Below are positions 25,903-34,638 of a DNA stretch of 64,000 bases, one piece after another; position 1 is the first letter of the stretch; each line of letters opens with the position of its first letter. The position numbers and the translations under genes are program-made. The stretch is from Planctomycetota bacterium (lineage in GTDB: Bacteria > Planctomycetota > MHYJ01 > JACQXL01), in contig JACRIK010000027.1 of the NCBI GenBank assembly GCA_016235865.1, forward strand, positions 184,006 through 248,005, in the 5' to 3' direction. The notes under the pieces were generated by a model, which did not search any database, was not told the DNA's origin, and saw only the letters and a program-made list of their open reading frames with translations.

Positions 25903-27525
25903 TTACACAACGCTCTCAGCAATCTTCTTGGCGTTATCCTTAAGGTCGGTCAGGAAGGTCTTGGCCGTCAGCATCAGGCCGCCGGAACTGGCCGCGTTCT
26001 GCAGGGCAATCCGGAGCAGCTTGGCCGGGTCAACGATGCCGGCCTTGACCATATCAACCATCTCGTTCTGGCTGGCGTCATAGCCGATTGATTTGGATGA
26101 CGATAATTTCTCCTTGACCTCGTCTAAGACCAGCGAACCATCGCCGCCGGAGTTGGAGACGATTTGTTTAAGCGGTATCTGGAGCGCCTCTTTGATAATC
26201 CTGATGCCGGCGATTTCAGCCGGGTCATCGGTGGTCTTAAGTAGTTTGTCCAGTTCCGGCAGTGCCGCCAGGTAAGCCACGCCGCCGCCCGGCAGGAATC
26301 CCTCTTCCCGGGCCGCCTGGGCCGAATGGACCGCGTTCTCGACCAGATTCTTCTTGTCCTTCTGTTCGGATTCGGTTACGGCGCCGACCTTAATCAGGGC
26401 CACGCCGCCGGAGAGTTTGGCCAGGCGCTCTTCCAGCTTTTCCCGGTCATATTCCGAGGTGGTGGCCTTTATCTGGGTTCGAATCTGGTTCAGCCGGGCG
26501 TCTATCTTGGACTTGGCGCCGGCGCCCTGGATGATATAGGTATTCTCTTTTTCTATCTTGGCCGACTTGGCTTTGCCCAGTTCGGATAATTGTATCTTTT
26601 CCAGTTTCACGCCCATCTCTTCGGAGAAGAACTTGCCGCCGGTGACGATGGCGATATCCTCCATAATGGATTTCTTCCGGTCTCCGAAGGCCGGGGTCTT
26701 GACCGCCGCCACCTTCAACACGCCCTGGAGTTTGTTCAGGACCAGAACGGTCAGCGCCTCGTTCTCCACCTCGTCGGCGATAATCAACAGCGACGCGCCG
26801 GTCTGGGCTACCTGCTCCAGCAGCGGCACCAGTTCCTGGACACTGCTGATTTTCTTATCGTAGAGCAGGATGAACGGCTCGTCCAGCACGCAGGTCATGT
26901 TGTTGGTATTATTGACGAAATACGGCGAGATATAGCCCTTGTCAAAGGACAGGCCTTCGGCGAATTCCAGGGTGATTTCCCGGCCCTGGGATTCCTCAAC
27001 CGTGATGATGCCTTCCTTGCCGACCTTTTCCATGGCCGAGGCGATATGTTTGCCGATGAGTTCATTATGATTGGCCGCGATGGTGGCGATATTCAGGTAA
27101 TCGGCCTTGGTCTTGACCGGCGTGGCCGCCTTCTTCATGGACTCAACCACGGCCTCGGTAGCCCGGTCAATGCCTTTCTTGATGTCCAGCGGATTCAGGC
27201 CGGCGGTGAGGTATTTCAGTCCGGATTCGTAAATGGCGTGGGTCAGGATGGCTGTAGTGGCTGTGCCGTCGCCGATGATATCGGATGTTTTGGACGCGGT
27301 CTCGGCAATCATTTTGGCGCCCATATTCTCGAACGGGTCAGCCAGCTCCACCTCTTTGGAAATGGCATGGCCGTCCTTGATGATTTCCGGCGAGCCGAAT
27401 GATTTTCCGACCAGGACATTGCGGCCGGTCGGTCCCAGGGTGATTTTCATCAGGTCAGCCAGGCTCTTGGCGCCCTTGAGCACCTTTTGCCGGCCATGGT
27501 CATCGAACATCAATTGCTTGGACAT
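25903..27525 (-). CDS. groEL: GroEL chaperonin, paralogue without GGM tail
   Basis: The 540-residue protein is a complete 60-kDa chaperonin: ITLGPTGRNVLV near 28, GDGTATTAI near 86, and GGGVAYLAALPELD near 413. It forms the ATP-driven folding ring with GroES. Unlike the paralogue at 28061-29764 it ends in KKIAESVV and lacks the Gly-Gly-Met tail that normally lines the cavity. It lies directly downstream of groES and upstream of dnaJ on the same strand, so it is the canonical groES partner by position. The two GroELs are clearly diverged and not a recent duplication. Confidence 0.95.
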   Translation of the reverse strand: MSKQLMFDDHGRQKVLKGAKSLADLMKITLGPTGRNVLVGKSFGSPEIIKDGHAISKEVELADPFENMGAKMIAETASKTSDIIGDGTATTAILTHAIYESGLKYLTAGLNPLDIKKGIDRATEAVVESMKKAATPVKTKADYLNIATIAANHNELIGKHIASAMEKVGKEGIITVEESQGREITLEFAEGLSFDKGYISPYFVNNTNNMTCVLDEPFILLYDKKISSVQELVPLLEQVAQTGASLLIIADEVENEALTVLVLNKLQGVLKVAAVKTPAFGDRKKSIMEDIAIVTGGKFFSEEMGVKLEKIQLSELGKAKSAKIEKENTYIIQGAGAKSKIDARLNQIRTQIKATTSEYDREKLEERLAKLSGGVALIKVGAVTESEQKDKKNLVENAVHSAQAAREEGFLPGGGVAYLAALPELDKLLKTTDDPAEIAGIRIIKEALQIPLKQIVSNSGGDGSLVLDEVKEKLSSSKSIGYDASQNEMVDMVKAGIVDPAKLLRIALQNAASSGGLMLTAKTFLTDLKDNAKKIAESVV

Positions 27526-27636
27526 AACATAACCTCCGTCTGTGCAAGTAGAGTCAAGTATTGTCAGGCATGGTCAAGTGTTGTTTTGGCGCTACCTCTT
27601 GACTACGTTTGACTACCCTTGACGGTTTTTACGTAT

Positions 27637-27924
27637 TTACTCAACCTTGGCCAGTATCTCTGATTCAGTCATAATCAGGTATTCCTGATTGTTGACTTTA
27701 ATCTCATTGCCGGAGTATTTGCCGTAGAGAATCTTATCACCCTTCTTGACGGAAAGCGGGGCTCGTTTGCCGGTATCCAGCAGTTTGCCGTTGCCGATGG
27801 CCATGACTTCGCCTTCCTGCGGACGCTCCTTGACCGTATCCGGCAGGACGATGCCGCCCTTGGTCTTGCCTTCACGCTCTAGGGGTTTTACCACGACTCT
27901 GTCTGCTAATGGTCTGAGGTTCAT
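27637..27924 (-). CDS. groES: GroES co-chaperonin
   Basis: The 95-residue protein has the standard GroES length. It shows RPLADRVVVKPLEREGKTKGGIVLPDT, whose middle part is the mobile loop that docks on GroEL, the roof-loop region, and the C-terminal YLIMTESEILAKVE. It caps the GroEL ring. It lies between the two groEL genes. A CCCTCTCC repeat separates it from the upstream groEL. Confidence 0.96.
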   Translation of the reverse strand: MNLRPLADRVVVKPLEREGKTKGGIVLPDTVKERPQEGEVMAIGNGKLLDTGKRAPLSVKKGDKILYGKYSGNEIKVNNQEYLIMTESEILAKVE

Positions 27925-27965
27925 ATTGTTCTCCTTGTCTCTTACGCGCTGTTAAAGTTTCTAAC

Positions 27966-28050
27966 AAACCCTCTCCCCTTGTGGGAGAGGGCAGGGGTGA
28001 GGGGAATAAATTAATCACCCGCCCCTAACCCCTCCCATCAAGGGAGGGGA
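27966..28050. repeat. CCCTCTCC hairpin repeats between groEL and groES
   Basis: Two adjacent members lie here: CCCTCTCCCC-TTGT-GGGAGAGGG and a shorter CCCCTCCC-ATCA-AGGGAGGGG. The same family occurs at 25851-25897. Confidence 0.7.
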
Positions 28051-28060
28051 TATTTATATA

Positions 28061-29764
28061 TTAGTAATCCATCCCGCCCATATCAGGCATACCACCCATT
28101 CCGCCCATGCCTGGCATTCCACCCATGCCGCCCATTCCTCCCATCCCGCCCGGAGGCATTCCGGCCGGCATCTCGGGTTCGTCGCCCTTGACATCGGTGA
28201 TGGCCGTGTCGCTGGTCAGCAATAATTCCGCGATGGATGCGGCATTGATAAGGGCGTAGCGTTCCACCTTAATCGGGTCGAGAATCCCGGCCTTGACCAG
28301 GTTCTTGAACTCGCCGGCGATGATATCGTATCCGAACTGCAGGTCCGGGTTGCTCTTTATCTTGCGCATAGCCACGGACGGCTCAACGGCGCTGTTGGCC
28401 AGCAGTTGGCGGAACGGCGCCTCCAATGCCTGGCGCACGATGGCCAGTCCGATGGTCTCATCATTTTCCAAGTCCAGTTTGGCGCTCTTCAGGTTATCAG
28501 CCAGGCGCATCAGGGTCACGCCGCCGCCCGGCACCACGCCTTCGGCATTGGCCGCCTTGACCGCGGCCAGGGCTGACTCAGCCCGGGCCTTCTTTTCTTT
28601 CATCTCGGCTTCAGTCGAGGCGCCGATATTTATCTGGGCGATGCCGCCGCTGAAACGGGCTATCCGCTCCTCAATCTTCTCCCGGTCGTAATCCGAATCG
28701 GTCTTGGCTATCTCGGACCTGAGTTTATTGACCCGCTCCTGGATTTTCTTATCCGCGCCCGCGCCTTCGATAATCGTGGTGTTCTCGGAATCGATGATAA
28801 CCTTCTTGGCCCGGCCCAGCGAGGTCAGTTTCAGTTTCTTGAGTTCGATGCCCAAATCCTTGAATATGGCCTCGCCGCCGGTCATGATGGCGATATCTTC
28901 CAGCATATCCCGGCGCCGGTCGCCGTAGCCGGGCGCCTTGACCGCGACACACTCCAGGATGCCCTTGGTCTTATTGACCACCAGCGTAGCCAGCGCGTCT
29001 GACTCGATGTCATCCGCGATAATCAGCAGGGGCTTTTTGGCCTCAGCCAGCTTTTCCAATAGCGGAATCAGCTCGGCATTGGACGAAAACTTGTCTTCAT
29101 AGATAAGAATGTAGGGCTCTTTGAGCACGGCCTGCATATTCTCCTGGTCCGTGATAAAATAAGGCGAGGCATAACCGCGGTCGAACTGCATGCCCTCGAC
29201 GATTTTCACCTCGGTCTCAATGCCCTTGCCGTCGTCGATGGTGATGACGCCGTCCTTGGACACCTTCTTCATGGTATCGGCGATAATCTTGCCCAGGGCC
29301 GAATCGTTGGCCGAGGCAATGGTGGCAATCTGTTCAATCATCTCAGGCGTGGAAACCGGGATAGCCATCTTCTTCAGTTCCTCGACGAGGTAGGTCACGG
29401 TCTTCTTGATGCCCCGGCTGATGGCCATGGAATTAGCGCCGGCCACCACATAGCGCAGGCCTTCGGAAAATATGGCTTCGGCCAGGATGGCGGTGGTGGT
29501 GGTGCCGTCGCCGGTCTGGTCCGAGGTCTTGGAGGTGGCCTCCTTGATAATCTGGGCGGCCAGGTTCTCGTGCTGGTCGTGGAGTTCGATTTCATCGGCG
29601 ACCGAATTGCCGTCCCGGGTGATGTTCGGCCCGCCCCAGCCCCGGTCAATCATGACATTGCGTCCGGCCGGCCCGTAGGTGGACTTGATAGCCCGGACCA
29701 TCTTATTGACCCCGGCCTTCAGGGCATTACGCACCACATCGTCAAAAACTATATCTTTCGCCAT
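28061..29764 (-). CDS. groEL: GroEL chaperonin, paralogue with GGM tail
   Basis: Read from the ATG at 29764 (AGGAGA ribosome-binding site about eight bases upstream) the protein has 567 residues. The frame is open further upstream, but that part overlaps the promoter leader. ATP-site blocks are intact: STYGPAGRNVMI near 30, GDGTTTTAI near 86 and GGGVTLMRLADNL near 413. The C-terminus is a long run of GGM repeats (GGMGGMGGMPGMGGM), the normal cavity-lining tail. It is the first gene of the chaperone block, after a consensus sigma-70 promoter. Confidence 0.96.
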   Translation of the reverse strand: MAKDIVFDDVVRNALKAGVNKMVRAIKSTYGPAGRNVMIDRGWGGPNITRDGNSVADEIELHDQHENLAAQIIKEATSKTSDQTGDGTTTTAILAEAIFSEGLRYVVAGANSMAISRGIKKTVTYLVEELKKMAIPVSTPEMIEQIATIASANDSALGKIIADTMKKVSKDGVITIDDGKGIETEVKIVEGMQFDRGYASPYFITDQENMQAVLKEPYILIYEDKFSSNAELIPLLEKLAEAKKPLLIIADDIESDALATLVVNKTKGILECVAVKAPGYGDRRRDMLEDIAIMTGGEAIFKDLGIELKKLKLTSLGRAKKVIIDSENTTIIEGAGADKKIQERVNKLRSEIAKTDSDYDREKIEERIARFSGGIAQINIGASTEAEMKEKKARAESALAAVKAANAEGVVPGGGVTLMRLADNLKSAKLDLENDETIGLAIVRQALEAPFRQLLANSAVEPSVAMRKIKSNPDLQFGYDIIAGEFKNLVKAGILDPIKVERYALINAASIAELLLTSDTAITDVKGDEPEMPAGMPPGGMGGMGGMGGMPGMGGMGGMPDMGGMDY

Positions 29765-29847
29765 AATTATAATCTCCTCTGTCCCCGCCTGTCCCGAATT
29801 TATTTCGGGGGCAGTATTTGTCGGGACTATTGCTGTCAAAGCTCTGT

Positions 29848-29876
29848 ATTATATCAGCGCGTGTTTGAGATGTCAA
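29848..29876 (-). promoter_or_regulatory. Consensus sigma-70 promoter of the chaperone block
   Basis: On the minus strand TTGACA (29871-29876) and TATAAT (29848-29853) are separated by exactly 17 bases, a perfect consensus. It lies about 85 bases upstream of the first groEL. No CIRCE inverted repeat is visible between it and the gene. A small CCCGAA-TTTATT-TCGGGG hairpin lies in the leader at about 29791-29809. Confidence 0.85.
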
Positions 29877-29925
29877 GAAAAATATTATGGTGTGGCCATA
29901 TTGTCAGGTGATGTGCGGTTGCTGA

Positions 29926-30004
29926 CCCCGTTAGAAAGTCACCTAATTACATCTATACCAATGGTATAGGTTTTATTACCCAAGGGGTGGTCTTTCTAAC
30001 GGGG
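29926..30004. mobile_element. 79-bp MITE-like hairpin element
   Basis: The ends are perfect 13-base inverted repeats, CCCCGTTAGAAAG (29926-29938) and CTTTCTAACGGGG (29992-30004). The centre is a palindrome, CTATACC-AAT-GGTATAG (29954-29970). Similar CCCCGTTAGA ends border a segment inside the PDZ lipoprotein gene at 39826-39983. It has no coding capacity. Confidence 0.6.
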
Positions 30005-30071
30005 CTGACACCCCACTGGGGGAGGGGTGGGGGACACTCCCCCTCGTTATAGGGGAAACCAGGTTTATATA

Positions 30072-30335
30072 TAGTAGGCATACCGTCTATCTACGGAAGA
30101 AATACAGTTCTTCCGGGAAAGTAATGCAGTTTAATAACGGAGGAAATGCAGTTTGGCAACGGCGGTAATAAAGTTTAATAACGGAAGTAGTAGAGTTTAG
30201 CAGCGACGGTAATATAGTTTGGTAACGGAAGAAATGCAGTTTAGCAGCGTAGGAAATGCAGTTTGCCGGTGTAAGTAATACAGTTTAGCAACGTAAGAAA
30301 TGCAGTTTATATAGGAAAGACATACAGTCGGGCGG
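30072..30335. repeat. Array of twelve 22-bp tandem repeats (iteron-like)
   Basis: Eleven imperfect units in exact 22-base register run from 30094 to 30335, with a recognisable twelfth at 30072-30093 and possibly another at 30050-30071. The consensus is close to CGGAAGAAATGCAGTTTAGC plus AA. The period is two helical turns and is not a multiple of three, so the array is non-coding. There are no unique spacers, so it is not CRISPR. Its role is unknown; a protein-binding array is possible. Confidence 0.85.
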
Positions 30336-30489
30336 CAGGTGATATTCCCCGCGATATTTATGAATTAGGTGTTGCGTTTCCGGAAACTGCGGAACTGCGG
30401 GAATTTATTTCGCCCTATAAGAATGCTTTTTTTCCCTTAACAGCATCAGTTGGGGTTGGTTGGTTTCCATCTCCTCTTTTCGCATGCTG

Positions 30490-30714
30490 TTATTTAGTAC
30501 CTTTAAAAACAACCCTTTTATTTTCTGCCGAGATTTTCTCGTCAATTTCATTCCCGCATTCACGACAAAAAACCCTACGTTCTTCATCAATAAGTTCTGA
30601 TTTAGCAACCTCGAAATTTCCACTGACAAATTTCAAAAGGTCATACCGGTTAGGCCCCGATACAAAATCTTCCGAGTTGCAACCTGGACATTTAATATTG
30701 CTTGTTGATTTCAT
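30490..30714 (-). CDS. Small zinc-ribbon protein
   Basis: The product has 74 residues from the ATG at 30714, which has a GAGGTG ribosome-binding site; an in-frame ATG four codons upstream lacks one. It contains CPGC near the N-terminus and CREC in the middle, together forming a probable zinc ribbon. It follows the restriction-modification-like pair on the same strand and shares its AT-rich composition, so it may be part of that cassette. Its function is unknown. Confidence 0.6.
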   Translation of the reverse strand: MKSTSNIKCPGCNSEDFVSGPNRYDLLKFVSGNFEVAKSELIDEERRVFCRECGNEIDEKISAENKRVVFKGTK

Positions 30715-30756
30715 ATTGCACCTCATATATTCTATTGAATCTTTTTATAGAATAAT

Positions 30757-32106
30757 CTAAGACATTAATCCGCCCCCACCCTCATCTACGGTTGCTCTGG
30801 CACTATCCCAGCCGGTCTGCCCTAAAATGCTTATTGATTTGGGAGGGTTTAATTTTCTAAACATCTTAGTTTTCGGATTACACACAATTACAAATGGACA
30901 TTCCTTAAGGTTAGGAAGCAAAGGTTCCCTTCCTGAAACAAAATCCGATTGCTCAATTGCTATATATCCATCATTATCAGAACAAGGTAATACTTTATTC
31001 AGTATATTGGCTTTGTTTTTAGTATTATTCTTAAAGCATACTTGACAAGTTTTATTCCTACCTGAATGCCATTTGAAAGTATGCTTTTTAGTTTCACATT
31101 CAAAAATACATAGCGACTCTTTACAAAAATCCTTTCCTATCACCTTGTAGACAAAATAATCAATTAAGCAGGGACTTTCGACACACTCGTCAGGATACTT
31201 ATGATTCCAGATTTCCCATACCTTTCGCCAAGCCAACGCATTCATTTGATCTATTAAACCATATTGATAGCAAAAAATATCCAGGAAACTGCTAATCAAA
31301 ATAATATCTGTTTTTAGAATACGACTTCTTAGGGCGACCTTGGTAGTATTGATGTCACTGGCAACATCAATCTTGTCAAAATTCTTTGGATTCTTCCATA
31401 CTCCTAAAACAACCATATCTCTCAAAAACATATCTGTCTTTTTATTCCCAAAACCAGACCCCCGGTTATCTATCAAAAGATTTCGCACCTTCTCAATATC
31501 ATTATTGCAGAATGACAGAAAATCATAAGGTTCGATTTTATTGTCTATTAGAATTTGTGATGCGGTGATTGCGTATTTAACACGCTTGTCACTTTGGGAT
31601 AATCCGGTAATTCCAATATTCTTTAAAAAATCTTCCGGATTCTGGTTGATATTTTTAATATCAAATATACTTGGGTCGTCTTTATATTTCTTAAATAGGT
31701 TCTCGAAATCTCTTGTGCCTCTAAAATCTTGATTAGCAGAAAAATACCTTATTCGACAAACCTCTTTAGGTTTCAGAGAATAGGTATCATACAATTCAGT
31801 AAAGGGTCGTCCCTTGTACTTAACGAAAACATCATGCAACACATCAGCAACAAGGGAACATTGAGACTCGTCTACTTTCGGATTTAATATCTCTTTATGA
31901 TGTTTTTCCCAAACTTTATGGAATTCTGAGAAATATGCGAATTCTTCATTATCAAGGGCTTTTGTAACTCCTAATTCCGGATAGGATTGATAAAAGAATT
32001 GATTAATCTTTGATATAGAGCTTTGAATATCATTTAGACTAATCTCATCTTTCGCATAAGATTTAAGATCCTTTAGAAACTTTTTGAATAAATCTAATTC
32101 TTTCAT
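30757..32106 (-). CDS. Unrecognised partner of the DNA methyltransferase, candidate nuclease
   Basis: The 449-residue protein is not recognised. It overlaps the methyltransferase stop by four bases (ATGA), so the two are translationally coupled, as in many type II restriction-modification systems. The middle has a helix-hairpin-helix-like segment (NRGSGFGNKKTDMFLRDMV, near residues 213-231), as in HhH DNA-binding proteins and glycosylases. A cysteine-rich region follows near 325-375 (DFCKESLCIFEC, then KTCQVC with an upstream His), which could bind zinc or an Fe-S cluster. No standard PD-(D/E)XK, HNH or GIY-YIG motif is obvious. A restriction endonuclease or base-excision-type enzyme is the best guess from context. 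Confidence 0.6.
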   Translation of the reverse strand: MKELDLFKKFLKDLKSYAKDEISLNDIQSSISKINQFFYQSYPELGVTKALDNEEFAYFSEFHKVWEKHHKEILNPKVDESQCSLVADVLHDVFVKYKGRPFTELYDTYSLKPKEVCRIRYFSANQDFRGTRDFENLFKKYKDDPSIFDIKNINQNPEDFLKNIGITGLSQSDKRVKYAITASQILIDNKIEPYDFLSFCNNDIEKVRNLLIDNRGSGFGNKKTDMFLRDMVVLGVWKNPKNFDKIDVASDINTTKVALRSRILKTDIILISSFLDIFCYQYGLIDQMNALAWRKVWEIWNHKYPDECVESPCLIDYFVYKVIGKDFCKESLCIFECETKKHTFKWHSGRNKTCQVCFKNNTKNKANILNKVLPCSDNDGYIAIEQSDFVSGREPLLPNLKECPFVIVCNPKTKMFRKLNPPKSISILGQTGWDSARATVDEGGGGLMS

Positions 32107-33026
32107 AACATTGCTATTTTCGCATAAGAGAAAATATTGGAATGTTTTTCAGATATGGCATCCTTTAATCTCTTTGCGGACAACTCCAAATATTCCGCTT
32201 CCTTGTCAATCCCGACATATTTACGGCTATTTAAATGTGCGGCCACCCCAGTAGTTGAACTTCCGCAGAAAGGATCTAATACCAAATCACCTTCTCTAGT
32301 AGATGCCTGAATGATCCTGGTCAAGAGTTCCACCGGTTTCTGGGTCGGATGTTTACCAAATTTCTTTTCCCCGTTTTGTGGCGCTGACATTTGCCAGACA
32401 TTACGCATCTGCTTATCGTTATTAATTTTCTTCATCAGCGCATAATTAAAACAATGCTTGCTTTTACTGTCTTTCGCCGCCCATAAAACTATCTCTGTGG
32501 AATGTGTAAAATAACGGCAGGAAAGATTGGGCGGCGCATTACGTTTATACCAAACAATGTCATTAAGAATCTTATAGCCCAGTTGCTGCATTGCAAAACC
32601 GATTGAATAGATAATATGGGTGGTGCCGGAGACCCAGATGGTGCCATCCGGTTTTAAGACCCTCTGGCAGGCACGCAGCCAATCCGTGGTAAACCTATGA
32701 GTTTCCTCTATGCCTTTTGACTTATCCCATTGGCCTTTATTGACTGAGACCATCTTGCCGGCGTGGCAGGTAATACCTCCGTTAGAAAGGAAATAAGGAG
32801 GGTCGGCAAATATCATATCAACGCTATTTTCTCGCGCCTGATTCAGTATCTCAACGCAATCGCCTTTAAGAAGTTTTACGGAATGTTCGGGATTATCGTA
32901 ATAGACGCTAAAGGGTTTAGTAGCGTTATAAGTTGCTGAATCTTCACGGACATAAAACTCCATGGGATTTTTCGAGATGCCATAAGCATGTTCTGCTTTG
33001 AGTTTATTTTTGGGTTTCTTTGCCAT
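32103..33026 (-). CDS. Beta-class adenine/cytosine-N4 DNA methyltransferase
   Basis: The 307-residue protein has the catalytic DPPY motif at residues 75-78 (MIFADPPYFLSNGG) and the AdoMet-binding DPFCGSSTTG motif near 252-262. That order defines the beta class of amino-methyltransferases, and the DPPYFLSNGG context resembles the M.DpnA/HinfI-like group. It would methylate adenine N6 or cytosine N4 in a specific site. The target cannot be read here. It overlaps the next gene by four bases, and the start lies only ten bases after a sigma-70 -10 box, so the mRNA is almost leaderless. The cassette is AT-rich, consistent with horizontal transfer. Confidence 0.9.
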   Translation of the reverse strand: MAKKPKNKLKAEHAYGISKNPMEFYVREDSATYNATKPFSVYYDNPEHSVKLLKGDCVEILNQARENSVDMIFADPPYFLSNGGITCHAGKMVSVNKGQWDKSKGIEETHRFTTDWLRACQRVLKPDGTIWVSGTTHIIYSIGFAMQQLGYKILNDIVWYKRNAPPNLSCRYFTHSTEIVLWAAKDSKSKHCFNYALMKKINNDKQMRNVWQMSAPQNGEKKFGKHPTQKPVELLTRIIQASTREGDLVLDPFCGSSTTGVAAHLNSRKYVGIDKEAEYLELSAKRLKDAISEKHSNIFSYAKIAML

Positions 33027-33035
33027 AATAGAATA

Positions 33036-33063
33036 AGTATATCCTTTTAGTTTGTAAGGTCAA
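33036..33063 (-). promoter_or_regulatory. Sigma-70-type promoter of the methyltransferase
   Basis: On the minus strand TTGACC (33058-33063) and TATACT (33036-33041) are 16 bases apart. The -10 box ends ten bases before the ATG. Confidence 0.6.
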
Positions 33064-33147
33064 TGATAATTGGATTGCTTTTATTCTACCATTTGCCTTG
33101 GGCTTGGGCAAGGTTTTGCGCCTACCTTATTAATGTTTTACCAATTA

Positions 33148-33165
33148 AATCTGGATTTCCAGATT
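33148..33165. promoter_or_regulatory. Inverted repeat upstream of the arsenic-resistance gene
   Basis: AATCTGGA-TT-TCCAGATT is a perfect eight-base inverted repeat with a two-base spacer, 23 bases before the start. It may be a repressor operator, for example of an ArsR-type protein encoded elsewhere. Confidence 0.45.
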
Positions 33166-33187
33166 GAATCGGATATGATGGGATGAT

Positions 33188-34627
33188 ATGGACCATAAGA
33201 GATTGTCATTCCTGGACCGGTTCCTGACGCTCTGGATTTTCCTGGCGATGGGCATCGGTGTGGCTATGGGTTACCTCTGGCCGTCCGTGGCCCAGTTCTG
33301 GGATAAGTTTATATCCGGCACGACCAATATCCCGATTGCCGTCGGACTCATCCTGATGATGTATCCGCCTTTGGCTAAGGTGAAATACGAGGAGCTGGGC
33401 CGGGTCCTGCGCAATACACGAGTCCTGATTCTCTCGCTGGTGCAGAACTGGGTCATCGGCCCGATTCTGATGTTCGCTTTGGCCATCATCTTCCTGCGTG
33501 GATACCCGGAATATATGGTAGGTCTCATCATGATAGGCCTGGCCCGGTGCATTGCCATGGTCATTGTCTGGAACGAATTGGCCAAGGGCGATAGCGAATA
33601 CGCCGCGGCACTGGTGGCCTTCAATTCCATATTCCAGGTGCTGTTCTTCTCGGTCTATGCCTGGGTGTTTATCACGGTCCTGCCGCCTTTATTCGGGTTG
33701 CAGGGCGTGGCGGTCCAGATTACTATCTCCCAGATTGCCCAGAGCGTCTTCATCTATCTGGGCATCCCGTTCCTGGCCGGACTGATTACCAGATTCACCC
33801 TGATTAAACTGGTCAACAAGGATTGGTATCAGAACCGGTTTATTCCGGTCATCAGCCCGATTACCCTGGTTGCCCTGCTGTTTACTATTATAGTAATGTT
33901 CTCGCTCAAGGGCGAATACATCGTCAATCTGCCCCTGGACGTGGTCCGGATTGCCATACCGCTGTTGATTTATTTTGTGGTCATGTTCCTGGTGTCGTTC
34001 TATATGGGCAAGAAGGTCGGGGCGGATTATTCCCAGTCCGTGACGCTGTCATTCACGGCCGCCAGCAATAACTTCGAGCTGGCTATCGCCGTGGCCGTGG
34101 CGGTATTCGGGATTTCATCCGGCGCGGCATTCGCGGCCGTCATCGGCCCGCTGGTCGAGGTTCCCGTGATGATAGGGCTGGTAAATGTGGCGTTCTTTAT
34201 CCAGAAGAGATATTATGCCGTAAAGCGGGTCCTGTTCCTGTGCACGCACAACTCGGCCCGGAGCCAGATGGCCGAGGGGCTGGGCAATTCATTCGGCCCG
34301 GAGAAGATTCAGGCCTTCAGCGCCGGAATCAAGCCCTCAGCGCTTAATTCTTATGCGGTCAAGGTGATGGCGGAAATCAATATTGACATTTCTAAACAAC
34401 ACGCCAAGGACGTGAAGGAATTCCTGGGCCAGCCTTTTGATTATATCGTGACTTTGTGCGACAGCGCCCGGCAATCCTGCCCGGTATTCTCGTCCAATGC
34501 CAAGAGATTGCACTGGGATATCGAAGACCCGGTTGATGTCAAGGGAACAGAAGAGGAGATTTTACTGGCATTTCGTCAGGCGCGGGATAAGATAAAGGGG
34601 CAGATAGAGCAGGATTTGCTTACTTAA
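33188..34627 (+). CDS. ACR3 arsenite efflux pump fused to ArsC arsenate reductase
   Basis: The 479-residue protein is a fusion. Residues 1-345 are an ACR3-type arsenite permease with about ten membrane helices and the family signature [12 protein letters not shown] near 117-128, whose cysteine binds As(III). Residues 347-479 are a low-molecular-weight phosphatase-like arsenate reductase: the CX5R loop in [10 protein letters not shown] near 351-360, a second cysteine pair in CDSARQSC and the DPVD loop. The reductase would make arsenite in the cytoplasm and the pump would export it directly. No arsR lies nearby, but an inverted repeat precedes the start. It divides two accessory blocks. Confidence 0.93.
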   Translation: MDHKRLSFLDRFLTLWIFLAMGIGVAMGYLWPSVAQFWDKFISGTTNIPIAVGLILMMYPPLAKVKYEELGRVLRNTRVLILSLVQNWVIGPILMFALAIIFLRGYPEYMVGLIMIGLARCIAMVIVWNELAKGDSEYAAALVAFNSIFQVLFFSVYAWVFITVLPPLFGLQGVAVQITISQIAQSVFIYLGIPFLAGLITRFTLIKLVNKDWYQNRFIPVISPITLVALLFTIIVMFSLKGEYIVNLPLDVVRIAIPLLIYFVVMFLVSFYMGKKVGADYSQSVTLSFTAASNNFELAIAVAVAVFGISSGAAFAAVIGPLVEVPVMIGLVNVAFFIQKRYYAVKRVLFLCTHNSARSQMAEGLGNSFGPEKIQAFSAGIKPSALNSYAVKVMAEINIDISKQHAKDVKEFLGQPFDYIVTLCDSARQSCPVFSSNAKRLHWDIEDPVDVKGTEEEILLAFRQARDKIKGQIEQDLLT

Positions 34628-34638
34628 GAAATTAATAA

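Noticed and set aside
26590..27402. Plus-strand frame of 270 codons opposite groEL
   Set aside because: It mirrors the codon bias of groEL on the other strand and encodes nothing recognisable.
29765..29839. N-terminal extension of the first groEL
   Set aside because: It would begin at the transcription start of the consensus promoter and is not part of GroEL; the ATG at 29764 has an AGGAGA site.
30050..30335. 22-bp array considered as a CRISPR array
   Set aside because: Units are contiguous with no unique spacers, and no cas genes are near.
30405..30629. Minus-strand frame overlapping the zinc-ribbon gene
   Set aside because: The other frame encodes paired CxxC motifs and has a ribosome-binding site; this one does not.
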